A stretch of DNA of 64,000 nucleotides from Diplonema japonicum (taxonomy: Eukaryota; Euglenozoa; Diplonemea; Diplonemida; Diplonemidae). The position numbers were made by a program, and so were the translations under genes. Shown here in pieces: positions 63,406 through 64,000 of the stretch (position 1 is its first letter; each line of letters opens with the position of its first letter). The stretch spans positions 372,001-436,000 of the forward strand of contig OZ025659.1 of assembly GCA_964019335.1 (NCBI GenBank), in the 5' to 3' direction. Under the pieces are notes generated by a model that made no database searches, was not told the DNA's origin, and saw only the letters and a list, made by a program, of their open reading frames with translations.

Positions 63406-63648
63406 ATGGATATTCAAGATATTGAAATGGTTCAGCGGCGAGAGGAGGATGAGGCCATGGTTATGATGAAGGAAGATTATGAGAGTGAAGAAGAAATCAC
63501 AGGCAGGTCCATGGGTGTGAACCTTTCTGAGCTTGATAAAAAGTACGACACGTGCAATGCAGTGATGTTGGGGGTGAAAATATGCTGCTTCACAGTGTCC
63601 ATTGCTACGATAGCTGTGGTGGCTGTTTTTCGTTCGGAAGGGAACTGA
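63406..63648 (+). CDS. Small single-pass membrane protein, 80 aa
   Basis: ATG 63406 lies 13 bases after CTACAG, a likely trans-splice acceptor. The first half is acidic (EEDEAMVMMKEDYESEEEI). One hydrophobic segment (AVMLGVKICCFTVSIATIAVVAVF, residues about 52-75) with a Cys pair lies near the C-terminus, followed by RSEGN. The layout fits a tail-anchored protein. The family is not recognised. A complete small gene is likely because the codon use is ordinary and the acceptor is well placed. Confidence 0.6.
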   Translation: MDIQDIEMVQRREEDEAMVMMKEDYESEEEITGRSMGVNLSELDKKYDTCNAVMLGVKICCFTVSIATIAVVAVFRSEGN

Positions 63649-63726
63649 GTGGGGGGGAAGAAGAAAAAAAAAGAGAGAGAACCAAACTGCAAGGGGACAA
63701 TCCTTCCTTTGGGTCTCTCGGTATTT

Positions 63727-63772
<46 letters not shown>

Positions 63773-64000
63773 ATGTAATACACAGAAAGGGGAACTCCCC
63801 TCCCCTCCCTTCGATTCACCCATTATTCCAAAGCTTTCACACATTTCTTTTTTCCCCTTGCTTGGCAAGGGAAACAAAAACAGTACAAAACAAAAAGTCG
63901 GGGGAACAAAGCTTTGTTCGGCCTCTGCAGCATGGATAAAACCCGGCTTTTGCACTTTTTTTTTATACGCCATATGCACCCCCCCCCCCCCACCACCACC
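63649..64000. other. Terminal spacer
   Basis: G/A-rich DNA, about 38 T (63730-63767), then a short balanced stretch and a C run at the window end. No gene seen. Confidence 0.6.

Overview
This is nuclear DNA from a flagellated protist, most likely a diplonemid or another euglenozoan. Evidence from the sequence: (1) about 29 supportable genes, all on the plus strand, the layout expected of long polycistronic units resolved by spliced-leader trans-splicing; (2) several start codons sit a few bases after a pyrimidine tract ending in AG that follows no recognisable upstream exon, as expected for trans-splice acceptors; (3) the F1-ATP synthase gamma subunit (53150-54160) has the start, the VSAGVQ and ENELSE segments and the overall length I recall for the kinetoplastid protein; (4) other content, such as an AIR9-like LRR protein, HEN1, GAF-type phosphodiesterase and CSD or CCCH RNA-binding proteins, fits Euglenozoa. 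The exact species is an inference. No spliced-leader RNA gene was recognised, and no intact tRNA or rRNA gene.

Coding regions are moderately GC-rich and clean. Intergenic DNA is dominated by homopolymer runs of A, T, C and G, up to about 54 T. Cis-introns are few and tiny: 32-61 nt, with one of 107 nt. They are GT-AG, mostly with GTATG or GTATT donors, and often little more than a homopolymer plus a CAG. Several gene models need such introns to stay in frame, and they are given below exon by exon.

Layout. 1-4560: end of a membrane protein with a KKXX tail, then a large Cys-rich CAP-domain surface protein. 6085-6655: a MITE-like inverted-repeat element with palindromes and a 21-bp tandem repeat. 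6676-7914: RING protein. 7915-12989: 5 kb without a supportable gene, containing two GC-richer islands and a tRNA-like relic. 12990-25739: SGNH hydrolase, thioredoxin-like protein, giant type I membrane protein, helical-repeat protein, coiled-coil protein, HEN1 methyltransferase. 26039-26238 is a 200-base assembly gap. 27604-38705: serine palmitoyltransferase LCB1, coiled-coil protein, CSD-CCCH RNA-binding protein, mini-redoxin, glycine amidinotransferase, a dioxygenase-CW fusion, a prolyl 4-hydroxylase-like enzyme, coiled-coil protein. 39137-50597: SAM-domain protein, four-GAF phosphodiesterase, AIR9-like protein, secreted LRR protein, kinesin. 51511-63648: Nopp140/nucleolin-like protein, ATP synthase gamma, His-rich protein, CS-cyclophilin fusion, PLAC8 protein, ankyrin protein, purine permease-ankyrin fusion, small membrane protein.

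The genes do not form one pathway, as is normal for polycistronic units in this lineage. The most unusual items are the fusions (2OG dioxygenase-CW, AzgA permease-ankyrin, CS-cyclophilin with an altered active site), the near-minimal homopolymer introns, genome-encoded poly(A) leaders directly before start codons, and an apparent shift in nucleotide skew along genes.
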